Assembly: GCA_028715015.1 (NCBI GenBank)
Contig: JAQTLF010000006.1
Coordinates: 1-42,035 of the forward strand
Direction: 5' to 3'
DNA from: Candidatus Moraniibacteriota bacterium
GTDB taxonomy: Bacteria > Patescibacteriota > Minisyncoccia > Moranbacterales > GWC2-37-73
Length of the DNA stretch: 42,035 bases
The notes below the pieces were generated by a model. That model made no database searches, had not been told where the DNA came from, and was given only the letters and a program-made list of their open reading frames with translations. Within the stretch, counting starts at the first letter, position 1. Each line of letters starts with the position of its first letter. The position numbers and the translations under genes are program-made. Shown one piece after another: positions 9,938 to 17,890 of the stretch.

Positions 9938-10051
9938 ACATTTGTTGTTTAAATTGATTATTTAAAAAATGACTTCGCCCCGATTGAATTTGTTTTTTTT
10001 CTTTTGAAAAATGAAAGAGGGTTGGGGTGAATTTCTTTTAAAAAAGACTCC

Positions 10052-11152
10052 TTACAGATTTAATATTTTTATTAATTTTTCAAACCTGTAAACTTTGTTT
10101 CTCTTTTGTTTAGAGTCTGCTTCTTTTAATATTCCAGCATCAACAAATTTATTTATCAAACTAAAAAATGTTTGGGTATTTTTAATCTTAACGTGCTTAT
10201 GCAAGCTAGCAGTAGTGAAAATTGGACGAATAAAAATTGCATCGAGCAAATGCGAAGCATAGGTCGAATTTAATTCCATAATTTTTTCGCGATACTCTTG
10301 ATGCAGTTTTAAAATTGATTTAGCAGTTTCTTCTGTTTTTTGAGCCTGAACAGTTAACGCATTTAGGAAGAATTTAATCCAATTTTCCCAATCTTGTTGC
10401 TCGCTTACGTTGCGAAGCAATTCATAATATGTCTGCCTATGCTCTTCAAAAAATTCACTCAAATACAAAAATGGATGAGAAAGTAATTTTTTCTCATATA
10501 AAAATAGTGAAATAATCAAGCGACCCACTCTTCCATTGCCATCCAAAAATGGATGAATTGCTTCAAACTGATAATGTGCTATGGCAATTTGCACCAAATT
10601 GTCTTTTTCCTCGTCTGAATTTAAATATTTTTCCAAATTTGCAAATAGTGGAATGATTTCATTGGCTGCTGGCGGAATATATGAGGCTTCAGAAATTTCC
10701 GCGCCTGGCATGCCAATATATACTTGAACTTTTCTAAATTCACCTGGCGCTTTGTTGGCACCACGACCAGATTTCAGCAAAGTTGCATGAATTTTTTTGA
10801 TCAAGTTTTCCGACAATGGCAATGTTTCCAAACTTTTAATTCCCAAATCTAAAGCCCTGCGATAATTGATAATCTCGCTGATATCTTGCTTTTTTGTTTC
10901 ACTCTCATTTTTATCGTTCACTGCGTCATATGCCAAAACTTCATCAAGTGTAGCTTGCGTTCCCTCAATTTGCGAACTCAAAACAGCCTCTTTTGTCTGC
11001 AAAGTGCGACCAAGGAGGCTTGGATTTGGCAGAGCACTCAAAAGCGAGTCCAGACTGGCAATAGCTCGATGCGCCTTGGTTATGTGTCCAATCAATTGCT
11101 CGTAATCTATTTTTACGGGTAATTTTGGCGGAATAAAGGGTTTTTTGCTCAT
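10052..11152 (-). CDS. Fic family protein (AMPylase-type) with C-terminal winged-helix-like region
   Basis: HPFLDGNGRVGRL Fic active-site motif; Fic_N-like N-terminus. Confidence 0.93.
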   Translation of the reverse strand: MSKKPFIPPKLPVKIDYEQLIGHITKAHRAIASLDSLLSALPNPSLLGRTLQTKEAVLSSQIEGTQATLDEVLAYDAVNDKNESETKKQDISEIINYRRALDLGIKSLETLPLSENLIKKIHATLLKSGRGANKAPGEFRKVQVYIGMPGAEISEASYIPPAANEIIPLFANLEKYLNSDEEKDNLVQIAIAHYQFEAIHPFLDGNGRVGRLIISLFLYEKKLLSHPFLYLSEFFEEHRQTYYELLRNVSEQQDWENWIKFFLNALTVQAQKTEETAKSILKLHQEYREKIMELNSTYASHLLDAIFIRPIFTTASLHKHVKIKNTQTFFSLINKFVDAGILKEADSKQKRNKVYRFEKLIKILNL

Positions 11153-11160
11153 ACTAATGA

Positions 11161-11242
11161 CTAGAATAAGGATTAAACTTATTCTAGTGAGCTAGAATAA
11201 GAGACTTTCTTATTCCAATAATAGCACTTATACTAGAATAAG
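11161..11242. promoter_or_regulatory. Operator cluster: repeated CTAGAATAAG half-sites upstream of fic
   Basis: CTAGAATAAG-N7-CTTATTCTAG (11161-11187), CTAGAATAAG-N7-CTTATTCcAa (11192-11218), CTAGAATAAG (11233-11242). Confidence 0.75.
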
Positions 11243-11453
11243 GCAATGGCAATGTATGCAACTTCTCATAAAATCAGGTGTGAATTTCATTTTTAAAAGC
11301 TCCTATCGAAACAATTTACTTAAAATTTTTGTGCGGGTGGTGCATATGATGGCATCCACACATAATCACTAAAATCTTTCTTTAATCCATTCACTGAACT
11401 ACATTTCATATCGTAATAACTTCTTTCTTCGACACCACGCTTCATCTGAAGCT

Positions 11454-11485
11454 AAGACGACCCACCTCAGAGGTCGTCTTTTTTA
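11454..11485 (+). terminator. Rho-independent terminator-like hairpin
   Basis: AAGACGACC/GGTCGTCTT followed by T-run. Confidence 0.6.
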
Positions 11486-11613
11486 TATAAAATATTTTCA
11501 TAGCGAAGCATAGAAACTCCTCATCCCCCTCCCTTAATAAATAAAAATCGAATTTTCTGTCCCCATTAAACCACTAAACTTTCAAATTTTCACAAAGATA
11601 AAAAATTTATTTC

Positions 11614-11739
11614 GTTGAACGTTTGCGTGTATCAGAAGTTTTTTCGAAATGAAATGAGAAAAAATTTGGGTGGAGAAAATTTGCCTTCCTTATTATTTTA
11701 TTTGAGCAAATTTTCGCAACCTGATACACGCTGTTCTGC
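11614..11739 (-). other. attC-like recombination site A
   Basis: GTTGAAC ... GTTCTGC ends; 11-bp perfect stem GCGTGTATCAG/CTGATACACGC; inner stem GAAAATTTGC/GCAAATTTTC. Confidence 0.65.
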
Positions 11740-11829
11740 GATGTTGAATTTATTTTTTTGTCCACTCCTAAAATAAAAAATTGGAATTGGGCGAGAGGCT
11801 GGGCTACCTCTCGCTTTGAAAATATACTT

Positions 11830-12018
11830 TTACTTCTTATGAATATCCAACGTGAATATCACTCTTGGTTCAAAGAAGTCGAGCAGAACATCACCACGTG
11901 TAAGGATCATTCCTTTTAATTCATCTACATCCGTGAGTTGATGTATCTCTCGACCAGCCGCTACATTTTCAACTTCTTCATAAGGAACTATTTGGATTAC
12001 TGCTACATACTTACTCAT
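11830..12018 (-). CDS. Small hypothetical protein (cassette gene)
   Basis: MSKYVAVIQIVPYEE..., SD CAAGGAGGTG, promoter TTGATT-N16-TATAAT (12074-12101, minus). Confidence 0.65.
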   Translation of the reverse strand: MSKYVAVIQIVPYEEVENVAAGREIHQLTDVDELKGMILTRGDVLLDFFEPRVIFTLDIHKK

Positions 12019-12073
12019 ATGCACACCTCCTTGGTTTGTGTTAGCCCAATTCCAATTTTTTATTTAATTTTAC

Positions 12074-12101
12074 ATTATACATACATTAGCTAAAAAATCA
12101 A
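12074..12101 (-). promoter_or_regulatory. Promoter TTGATT-N16-TATAAT
   Basis: Read directly on minus strand. Confidence 0.6.
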
Positions 12102-12152
12102 TAGGTATAATGAAAAATACTAATTAAGGGACAAAAAAATAAATTCAATTTC

Positions 12153-12229
12153 GCAGAACGTTTGCCCATCATGCGAAGTGCGAAGCATTTGGGTGGAGCT
12201 TTAGCGAAACCGCATATGGGCTGTTGGGC
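12153..12229 (-). other. attC-like recombination site B
   Basis: Minus strand: GCCCAAC AGCCCATATGCG...CGCATGATGGGC AAAC GTTCTGC; R'' matches RYYYAAC. Confidence 0.7.
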
Positions 12230-12253
12230 GATGTAATTTAAAAATCTCACTCC

Positions 12254-12715
12254 TTATTGTTTTGACAATTTATTTCTTCCTCGTTTTATCTGATCAATAC
12301 ATTCTTCTTTAAGTATGCCAGTTTCAATATGCAACTTACGTTTAGTTTTTTTCGCAAGGTCAAAAACAGTCACATATGGGTCCATACTTTTTTCGCTAGG
12401 CGCGCCAAAATAAAAAAAAGTAATTCCCGCCTTGATTGCAGCCGACATACACATTGAACATGATTCAGCGTTACTAAAAAGGCAATATTCTTCCAAAACT
12501 CTAGTTTTATATTTCTTGCCAGCTTTTCGCAAAAGATTTATTTCAGCGTGAGCAGTGGGGTCACAATCAGTTTTGGAAGTATTATGAGCCACTTCAACTA
12601 TATTGCCTTTTTTGTCGGTCAATATCGCACCAAATGGGGAATTACTTTTTTTTATTCCTTTTTCAGCTTCATCCATGGCGCGCCGGATTAAATTTTCCTT
12701 AGTTTGTTTATTCAT
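12254..12715 (-). CDS. Nucleoside/nucleotide deaminase (CDA fold; cassette gene)
   Basis: TAHAEINLLR zinc motif and SCSMCMSAA. Confidence 0.88.
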   Translation of the reverse strand: MNKQTKENLIRRAMDEAEKGIKKSNSPFGAILTDKKGNIVEVAHNTSKTDCDPTAHAEINLLRKAGKKYKTRVLEEYCLFSNAESCSMCMSAAIKAGITFFYFGAPSEKSMDPYVTVFDLAKKTKRKLHIETGILKEECIDQIKRGRNKLSKQ

Positions 12716-12772
12716 ATGCGAAAGAGGAGGAAATAAATTGTATTTTAATAAAGGAGATTTTTAAATTATTTC

Positions 12773-12806
12773 GCCCAACTCCTTATATACGAACTCGTTG
12801 ATATTT
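12773..12806 (-). other. Candidate attI-like or truncated attC site C
   Basis: Minus strand ATCAAC-N15-GTTGGGCGAAATAATTT; perfect GTTRRRY, adjacent to integrase relic. Confidence 0.45.
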
Positions 12807-12838
12807 TACACTCAAATTAGCTATAATTTGAGTGTAAA
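12805..12838. repeat. Perfect 15-bp inverted repeat TTTACACTCAAATTA-gcta-TAATTTGAGTGTAAA
   Basis: Read directly; lies between site C and integrase relic. Confidence 0.85.
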
Positions 12839-12858
12839 CTTTAAATCATAATTGTGTT

Positions 12859-13093
12859 ATGAACGAAAGTTATTATCCAAGTCAAGATCCAATTGAAAAA
12901 TTGAAACAAGAAATGAAGCTTCGAAAATTCAGTCCGAAGACCATCAAATCTTATTTATATTATATCATGGATTTGCTGGAATGTTCAAGCAAGAACCCAA
13001 AAATTGTTAGGGAATGCCAAGTTGGAAACGACACAGATTTACACCAAGGTTGCCAACAATAATTTACAAACCATCAAAAGTCCGCTAGACTGA
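12859..13093 (+). pseudogene. Tyrosine recombinase/integrase relic (N-terminal SAM-like domain joined out of frame to C-terminal tail)
   Basis: DPIEKLKQEMKLRKFSPKTIKSYLYYIMDLLE (integrase N-domain); other frame reads NAKLETTQIYTKVANNNLQTIKSPLD* (catalytic Tyr tail). Confidence 0.88.
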
Positions 13094-13144
13094 GTATAAA
13101 TAATATTTGTATATTTGTGACTAATTTGTAGATTTGCGGGTCAT

Positions 13145-13621
13145 ATGAAATTAACCATTATTAAAAATCCTAATCCCCTTTTACGTGTTAAAACCGTGAA
13201 AATCAAAGATCCTCTCAACCAAGATGTGCAGGAGCTTGTTTCGAATATGGTCGAAACCATGTATGCAGGCAATGGTGTGGGCTTGGCAGCCACTCAGGTC
13301 GGCTCTGATTTGCGCTTGTGCGTGATTGACGCGGAAGGCACGCTCTATGTCCTCATTAATCCTCAAATCACCGCCAAATCGAAAACCAAGGTCATTTCCG
13401 AGGAAGGCTGTCTCAGTTTTCCCGGCCAATATTTCCCCATTTCCCGACATAAGGAAGTACAAGTGCGCTATGTTGATGAAAATGGCCAACCTGCCAAATT
13501 GAAAGGACGAGATTTGTTGGCCAGAGCCATTCAACATGAACTCGATCACCTTGATGGCATTCTCATCATCGACAGGATCAAAAAGAGTCGCTCGAAAATA
13601 AAAAGTGTACCAAAAAAATAA
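13145..13621 (+). CDS. def: Peptide deformylase
   Basis: GVGLAATQVG, EGCLSFPG, QHELDHLDGIL. Confidence 0.96.
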   Translation: MKLTIIKNPNPLLRVKTVKIKDPLNQDVQELVSNMVETMYAGNGVGLAATQVGSDLRLCVIDAEGTLYVLINPQITAKSKTKVISEEGCLSFPGQYFPISRHKEVQVRYVDENGQPAKLKGRDLLARAIQHELDHLDGILIIDRIKKSRSKIKSVPKK

Positions 13622-14589
13622 TGGAGAAAAATTCAAAAAAAATAAAACTGCGGGTTGTTTTCATGGGAACTTCTGATTTGTCACAAGCTGTTCTCAAATC
13701 ATTGATTGAAGATGAATACAATATCATTGGCGTGTTCACCAAGCCTGACACCAAAATCGGACGCAAACAAGAAATTGAAAAGCCGCTCGTCAAACAATTG
13801 GCCGAAGAGCATCAGATTCCAGTTTTCCAACCTTTGCGCTTCAATGCCGAAGCTGTTGAACAACTGAAAAAATTGAAACCCGACATGGTCATCGTGGCAG
13901 CATATGGAAAAATAATTCCCAAAGCTGCTTTGGCAATTCCCGGTTTTGGCTGCATCAATGTGCATGTTTCCCTTTTGCCCAAATATCGCGGACCTTCTCC
14001 GATTCAAAATGCCTTGCTGAATGGTGAAAACCAAACCGGTGTCACCATCATGCTTATGGATGAAGGCGTCGACACTGGAGACATTTTGGCCCAGGAAAAA
14101 TCCAACATTGAACCAAATGACACCACTGAAACTTTGATGCAAAAATTGTCTTTGGCTGGATCTGATCTTTTGCTCAGAACCATTCCTCTTTGGATTGAAA
14201 GAAAAATCGAAGCCAAGCCGCAGGATCACAGCCAAGCCACGCTTTGCCAATTGATTGAAAGGTCTGATGGCAAAATTTTTTGGACCGATGATGCGGAAGA
14301 AATTTTCAACAAATTCAGAGCTTTGACGCCTTGGCCGGGAATTTTCACCTTTTGGAAGAACAATTCGCAGCTAGTTCGTTTGAAACTCATTTCCATCGGA
14401 TTGCAAAAAACAAATCCACTTGAAAAACGTCGTGTTGGTGAAGTTTTTGAAATTGGCAGCGACATCGGAGTGCAGACAGAGCAAGGAATCATCCTTCTCA
14501 ACGAACTTCAAATGGAAGGCAGGAAGTCGTCCGACATCAGATCATTCATCAACGGACACACTGATTTCATTGGCAGCATTTTGGAATAA
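13621..14589 (+). CDS. fmt: Methionyl-tRNA formyltransferase
   Basis: FMGTSDLSQAVL, NVHVSLLPKYRGPSPIQNALLNG; overlaps def stop. Confidence 0.95.
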   Translation: MEKNSKKIKLRVVFMGTSDLSQAVLKSLIEDEYNIIGVFTKPDTKIGRKQEIEKPLVKQLAEEHQIPVFQPLRFNAEAVEQLKKLKPDMVIVAAYGKIIPKAALAIPGFGCINVHVSLLPKYRGPSPIQNALLNGENQTGVTIMLMDEGVDTGDILAQEKSNIEPNDTTETLMQKLSLAGSDLLLRTIPLWIERKIEAKPQDHSQATLCQLIERSDGKIFWTDDAEEIFNKFRALTPWPGIFTFWKNNSQLVRLKLISIGLQKTNPLEKRRVGEVFEIGSDIGVQTEQGIILLNELQMEGRKSSDIRSFINGHTDFIGSILE

Positions 14590-14621
14590 TTTTTCAATGC
14601 AAATAAAACAAAAAAAACAAT

Positions 14622-15461
14622 ATGAAAAACAAAGAAAATGAAAGAAAAGAAAACATCGCCCTAGCAATCGGTTTCGGGCTCATCATTCTGGTGATTGTTT
14701 TCACTTTGTTCAGGAATATTGTTTTTTCAAATTCAGACACAAAAACAGAGTCTCAGACCAGCAATGATTCGCAAATTTCCAATGCGCTTCCCTATCAAAC
14801 CATCAATGCCAAAGATTTGAACAAAAAAATCCTGGGAATCGGAAAAAAAGAAAGTTTGACCCTGCTGGATGTGCGCCCATTTTCCTCCTACATCCAAGAA
14901 CACATTTTGGATACCATCAATATTGCTGTTGATGAATTTCCAGTTGGATCCAAAATTGATGCTCACAGCCTGATTGTTGTCATCGGCGAAAGCAGTCGCG
15001 ATCCAGACATTGCCACAGCTGTCGACAAACTCAAGGAAGAAAAATTTGAAAACATCGTCGTGTTGGCAGGAGGAATGGTTTCTTGGAAACAACTGATCGG
15101 AGCAACCGTGACCTATGGTGATCCAAAATCTTTTGTCGATCAATCCAAGGTTTCCTATCTTGATCCGGAACAATTGAATGATGCCCTCAATCAGAAAGTT
15201 CCTGTGTATATCGTTGATGTGCGCAGCAGCGACAAATTCTCCAAAGGGCACATTGCCGGAGCAAAAAACATTCCTTTTGAAGAACTCGAAAAAAGACGTT
15301 CGGAAATTTCAGAAAAGAAAATTGTGGTTGTCGGTGACAACGAACTTCAGGAATTCCAAGCTTCCGTGCAGATGTATGACATGCTTTTGGCTTCTCCCTA
15401 TGTCATGAGAACAGCCATGACCGGCTGGCAAGACAAGAAATTCCCAGTCGTTACAAATTGA
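14622..15461 (+). CDS. Membrane-anchored protein with two rhodanese-like domains
   Basis: N-terminal TM; LLDVRPFSSYIQEHILDTINI and IVDVRSSDKFSKGHIAGAKNIPFEEL; second domain lacks obvious catalytic Cys. Confidence 0.85.
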   Translation: MKNKENERKENIALAIGFGLIILVIVFTLFRNIVFSNSDTKTESQTSNDSQISNALPYQTINAKDLNKKILGIGKKESLTLLDVRPFSSYIQEHILDTINIAVDEFPVGSKIDAHSLIVVIGESSRDPDIATAVDKLKEEKFENIVVLAGGMVSWKQLIGATVTYGDPKSFVDQSKVSYLDPEQLNDALNQKVPVYIVDVRSSDKFSKGHIAGAKNIPFEELEKRRSEISEKKIVVVGDNELQEFQASVQMYDMLLASPYVMRTAMTGWQDKKFPVVTN

Positions 15462-15480
15462 TTTCTTCCATATTTCCCAC

Positions 15481-15644
15481 CCTCCTTAGATAAGGAGAGG
15501 GTTGGGGTGAGGATTAAGAAAGAATTTTTCCATGTTTCTTCCTCCCCTTATCTAAGGGGAGGACCGAGGAGGGGTTGAGCAAGGCCTCGCTCAACCCCTC
15601 TGTCCCGATTCCGTATCGGGACATCTCCCCTCATCTGAGGGGAG
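15481..15644. repeat. Intergenic array of consecutive GC-rich hairpins
   Basis: CCTCCCCTTA/TAAGGGGAGG, GAGGGGTTGAGC/GCTCAACCCCTC, TGTCCCGAT/ATCGGGACA, CTCCCCTCA/TGAGGGGAG. Confidence 0.85.
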
Positions 15645-15698
15645 AATGGTATGGAAGAAAACTTTAAAAGAAAAGCTGAGCAAAACAATACTATTTAA

Positions 15699-15730
15699 AA
15701 AATCCTCAACCTTATGGCGAGGATTTTTTT
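15699..15730. terminator. Terminator between convergent genes
   Basis: AAAATCCTC ... GAGGATTTTTTT. Confidence 0.75.
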
Positions 15731-15748
15731 ATTGGGCAAAAATATAAT

Positions 15749-17050
15749 TTATTTGGTTTGCGAAGAAAGTTTGTCTTTCAAAGTCTGCATGGCTGCATCA
15801 AACTGCGGATCTTTGTTGTTGGCATAGTCATCATTGGTCAAATCAACTTCTTGATCAGGTTTTATGCCCTGTTCATTGATCTGGGTTCCATCAGGAGTAA
15901 GCCAGCGCGCCACCGTTATTTTGGCAGCGGTACCTTGCGGCATCTCAATGAATTCCTGTACTGAACCTTTGCCGAATGATTTTTTGCCAACCAATGTCAC
16001 ATTGTCTGCGCGATCATCTTTGAGTGCTCCTGCCAGAATTTCAGAGGCACTGGCACTTCCCTCATTGATAAGAACAACTGTCTGCAACGAACTGGCCACA
16101 TCGCCGCCTCGGCTATACATTTTTTTCTGGCTCTTGTCACCGCTTTCTTCAATCACCACGACTTGATTTTTGGGCAGAAGTTTGCTGGCAATATCAATGG
16201 CTGATTCCAAATATCCTCCTGGATTGTTGCGCAAATCGATGATCAAACCTTTTGATTTTTGCGCAACAGCTTTGTTGATCGCATCATTGAAACCTTTTGT
16301 CGTGTCATCACCGAAACGGGTTATTTTGATGTCAGCGATGTTGTTGTCTTTGAATTCGAGTGTGACGCTTTTTACATTGATCACTTCGCGATTGACCGTG
16401 ATGTCCTGAGTGTCCTGACTTCCGTCGCGGAAAATTGTCAGCACCACTGATGTTCCTTTTGGTCCGCGGATATTGTTCACGGCTTCTTCGATGGTCATAT
16501 CACCGGCAGATTTTCCATCTATTTTGATGATCTTGTCACCGCTGCGCAGACCGGCTTTTTCGGCTGGAGTCCCTTGCAATGGCGCAACCACTGTCAAAAT
16601 TCCACCCTTGATGCCAAGTTCAGCCCCGATACCTTCAAAGTTTCCGGAAATGTCTTCGCCAAATTTTTTGTTCTCTTCAGGATCAAAAAAAGTTGTGTAT
16701 GGATCACCTGTGGCCTGCATCATACCTTTGATTGCTCCATAATACAATTTGCGGGCATCCAATTTTCCAGAATCCACATATTTGCTTTTGAGCAAATCCC
16801 ACACGCTCCAGAACAAGGAGAAATCTATGTTCGTATTATTGCCCTGATCTTTGTTTTTGAAAACCACGCCATCAATCGAGATGGGGCTTATTGTTTGTGG
16901 TTGGCATTGCTTGCCTTTTTCATAGCCAATCCAAAACATTCCTCCGCCCAAAATTATCACCAACAGGATTTGGAAATAATAACGCAACATTCTTTTTTTG
17001 TAGCGACGGAATTCCTCTGAAATATTATTTTCTGTATTTATTTCTTGCAT
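15749..17050 (-). CDS. S41 family C-terminal processing peptidase (CtpA-like)
   Basis: PDZ domain (LQGTPAEKAGLRSGDKIIKIDG), DLRNNPGG, GSASASEILAGAL catalytic Ser; start MQEINTENN at 17050 preferred over ORF start at 17272. Confidence 0.94.
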   Translation of the reverse strand: MQEINTENNISEEFRRYKKRMLRYYFQILLVIILGGGMFWIGYEKGKQCQPQTISPISIDGVVFKNKDQGNNTNIDFSLFWSVWDLLKSKYVDSGKLDARKLYYGAIKGMMQATGDPYTTFFDPEENKKFGEDISGNFEGIGAELGIKGGILTVVAPLQGTPAEKAGLRSGDKIIKIDGKSAGDMTIEEAVNNIRGPKGTSVVLTIFRDGSQDTQDITVNREVINVKSVTLEFKDNNIADIKITRFGDDTTKGFNDAINKAVAQKSKGLIIDLRNNPGGYLESAIDIASKLLPKNQVVVIEESGDKSQKKMYSRGGDVASSLQTVVLINEGSASASEILAGALKDDRADNVTLVGKKSFGKGSVQEFIEMPQGTAAKITVARWLTPDGTQINEQGIKPDQEVDLTNDDYANNKDPQFDAAMQTLKDKLSSQTK

Positions 17051-17063
17051 ACTGGCAGTTTTG

Positions 17064-17873
17064 TTAATTATGAATTGGCAATGGTTTACCCAAAAACTTT
17101 TTGAAATATTTGATCGCGCTTGAAATGTGGATCCAGGTGTATTTGTTGAGTAGCAATGATCTGATCGCGCCCCCTTTGGCACTTCCCTTGCCGTGATAGT
17201 GATGCATTTTTGCCAAAGGAAAATACACAACTTTGAAACCATTTTCCCAAAATCTGCGACACCAATCCACATCTTCCATGTACATGAAATAGCTTGGATC
17301 CATCAAGCCGACTTTTTCTAGCGCTTGGCGTGAAATCATCAAGGCGCTTCCCATAAGCCAATCAACTTCTTTGGGTTTTTCATGGTCATAATCATTCATC
17401 AAAAACCAATCGAGATGTTTTTTGGCAAAAGGCATTTTTCCCAACAATGTCCGGCGATAAACAATTGTCCATGGCTTATAGAAGCGAAAACATGACGATT
17501 GCAAAGTACCATTGAAATTGAGCAATCTGGGACCGATAATACCGATTGAAGGATCATTTTTGAGATATGCCAGCATTTGTTGGACGGAATTTTCAGTCAC
17601 GATGATATCACCATTGAGAATCAACAAGAATTTTCCCTGGCTGTTTTCAATCCCTTTTCTTACCATGGCCTGAAAACCGACATTATCCTTGAACGGAAAG
17701 AATTTGACATCAGCAAAATTCTCACGCATCAACATCTCAGTGTCTTCTTGCGTTTCACCATCAGCCACAATCAATTCACACGAAACATTTGCCGCGCATT
17801 TTTTGATTGAATCCAGACAAACTTTCAATAGCTCCGGATTGCGATAATTGGCAACGATGATGGAAAGTTCCAT
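17064..17873 (-). CDS. Glycosyltransferase family 2
   Basis: MELSIIVANYRNPELLKVCLDSI, LILNGDIIV, rhamnosyltransferase-like EDVDWCRRFWENGFKVVYFP. Confidence 0.92.
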   Translation of the reverse strand: MELSIIVANYRNPELLKVCLDSIKKCAANVSCELIVADGETQEDTEMLMRENFADVKFFPFKDNVGFQAMVRKGIENSQGKFLLILNGDIIVTENSVQQMLAYLKNDPSIGIIGPRLLNFNGTLQSSCFRFYKPWTIVYRRTLLGKMPFAKKHLDWFLMNDYDHEKPKEVDWLMGSALMISRQALEKVGLMDPSYFMYMEDVDWCRRFWENGFKVVYFPLAKMHHYHGKGSAKGGAIRSLLLNKYTWIHISSAIKYFKKFLGKPLPIHN

Positions 17874-17890
17874 TGATTGGAAAAATAAGA

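Noticed and set aside
9063-12779. IS/transposon TIR explanation for the cassette-end inverted repeats
   Set aside because: Ends differ in sequence between adjacent cassettes and abut attC-like stems with RYYYAAC/GTT cores; no transposase. Kept only as an alternative.
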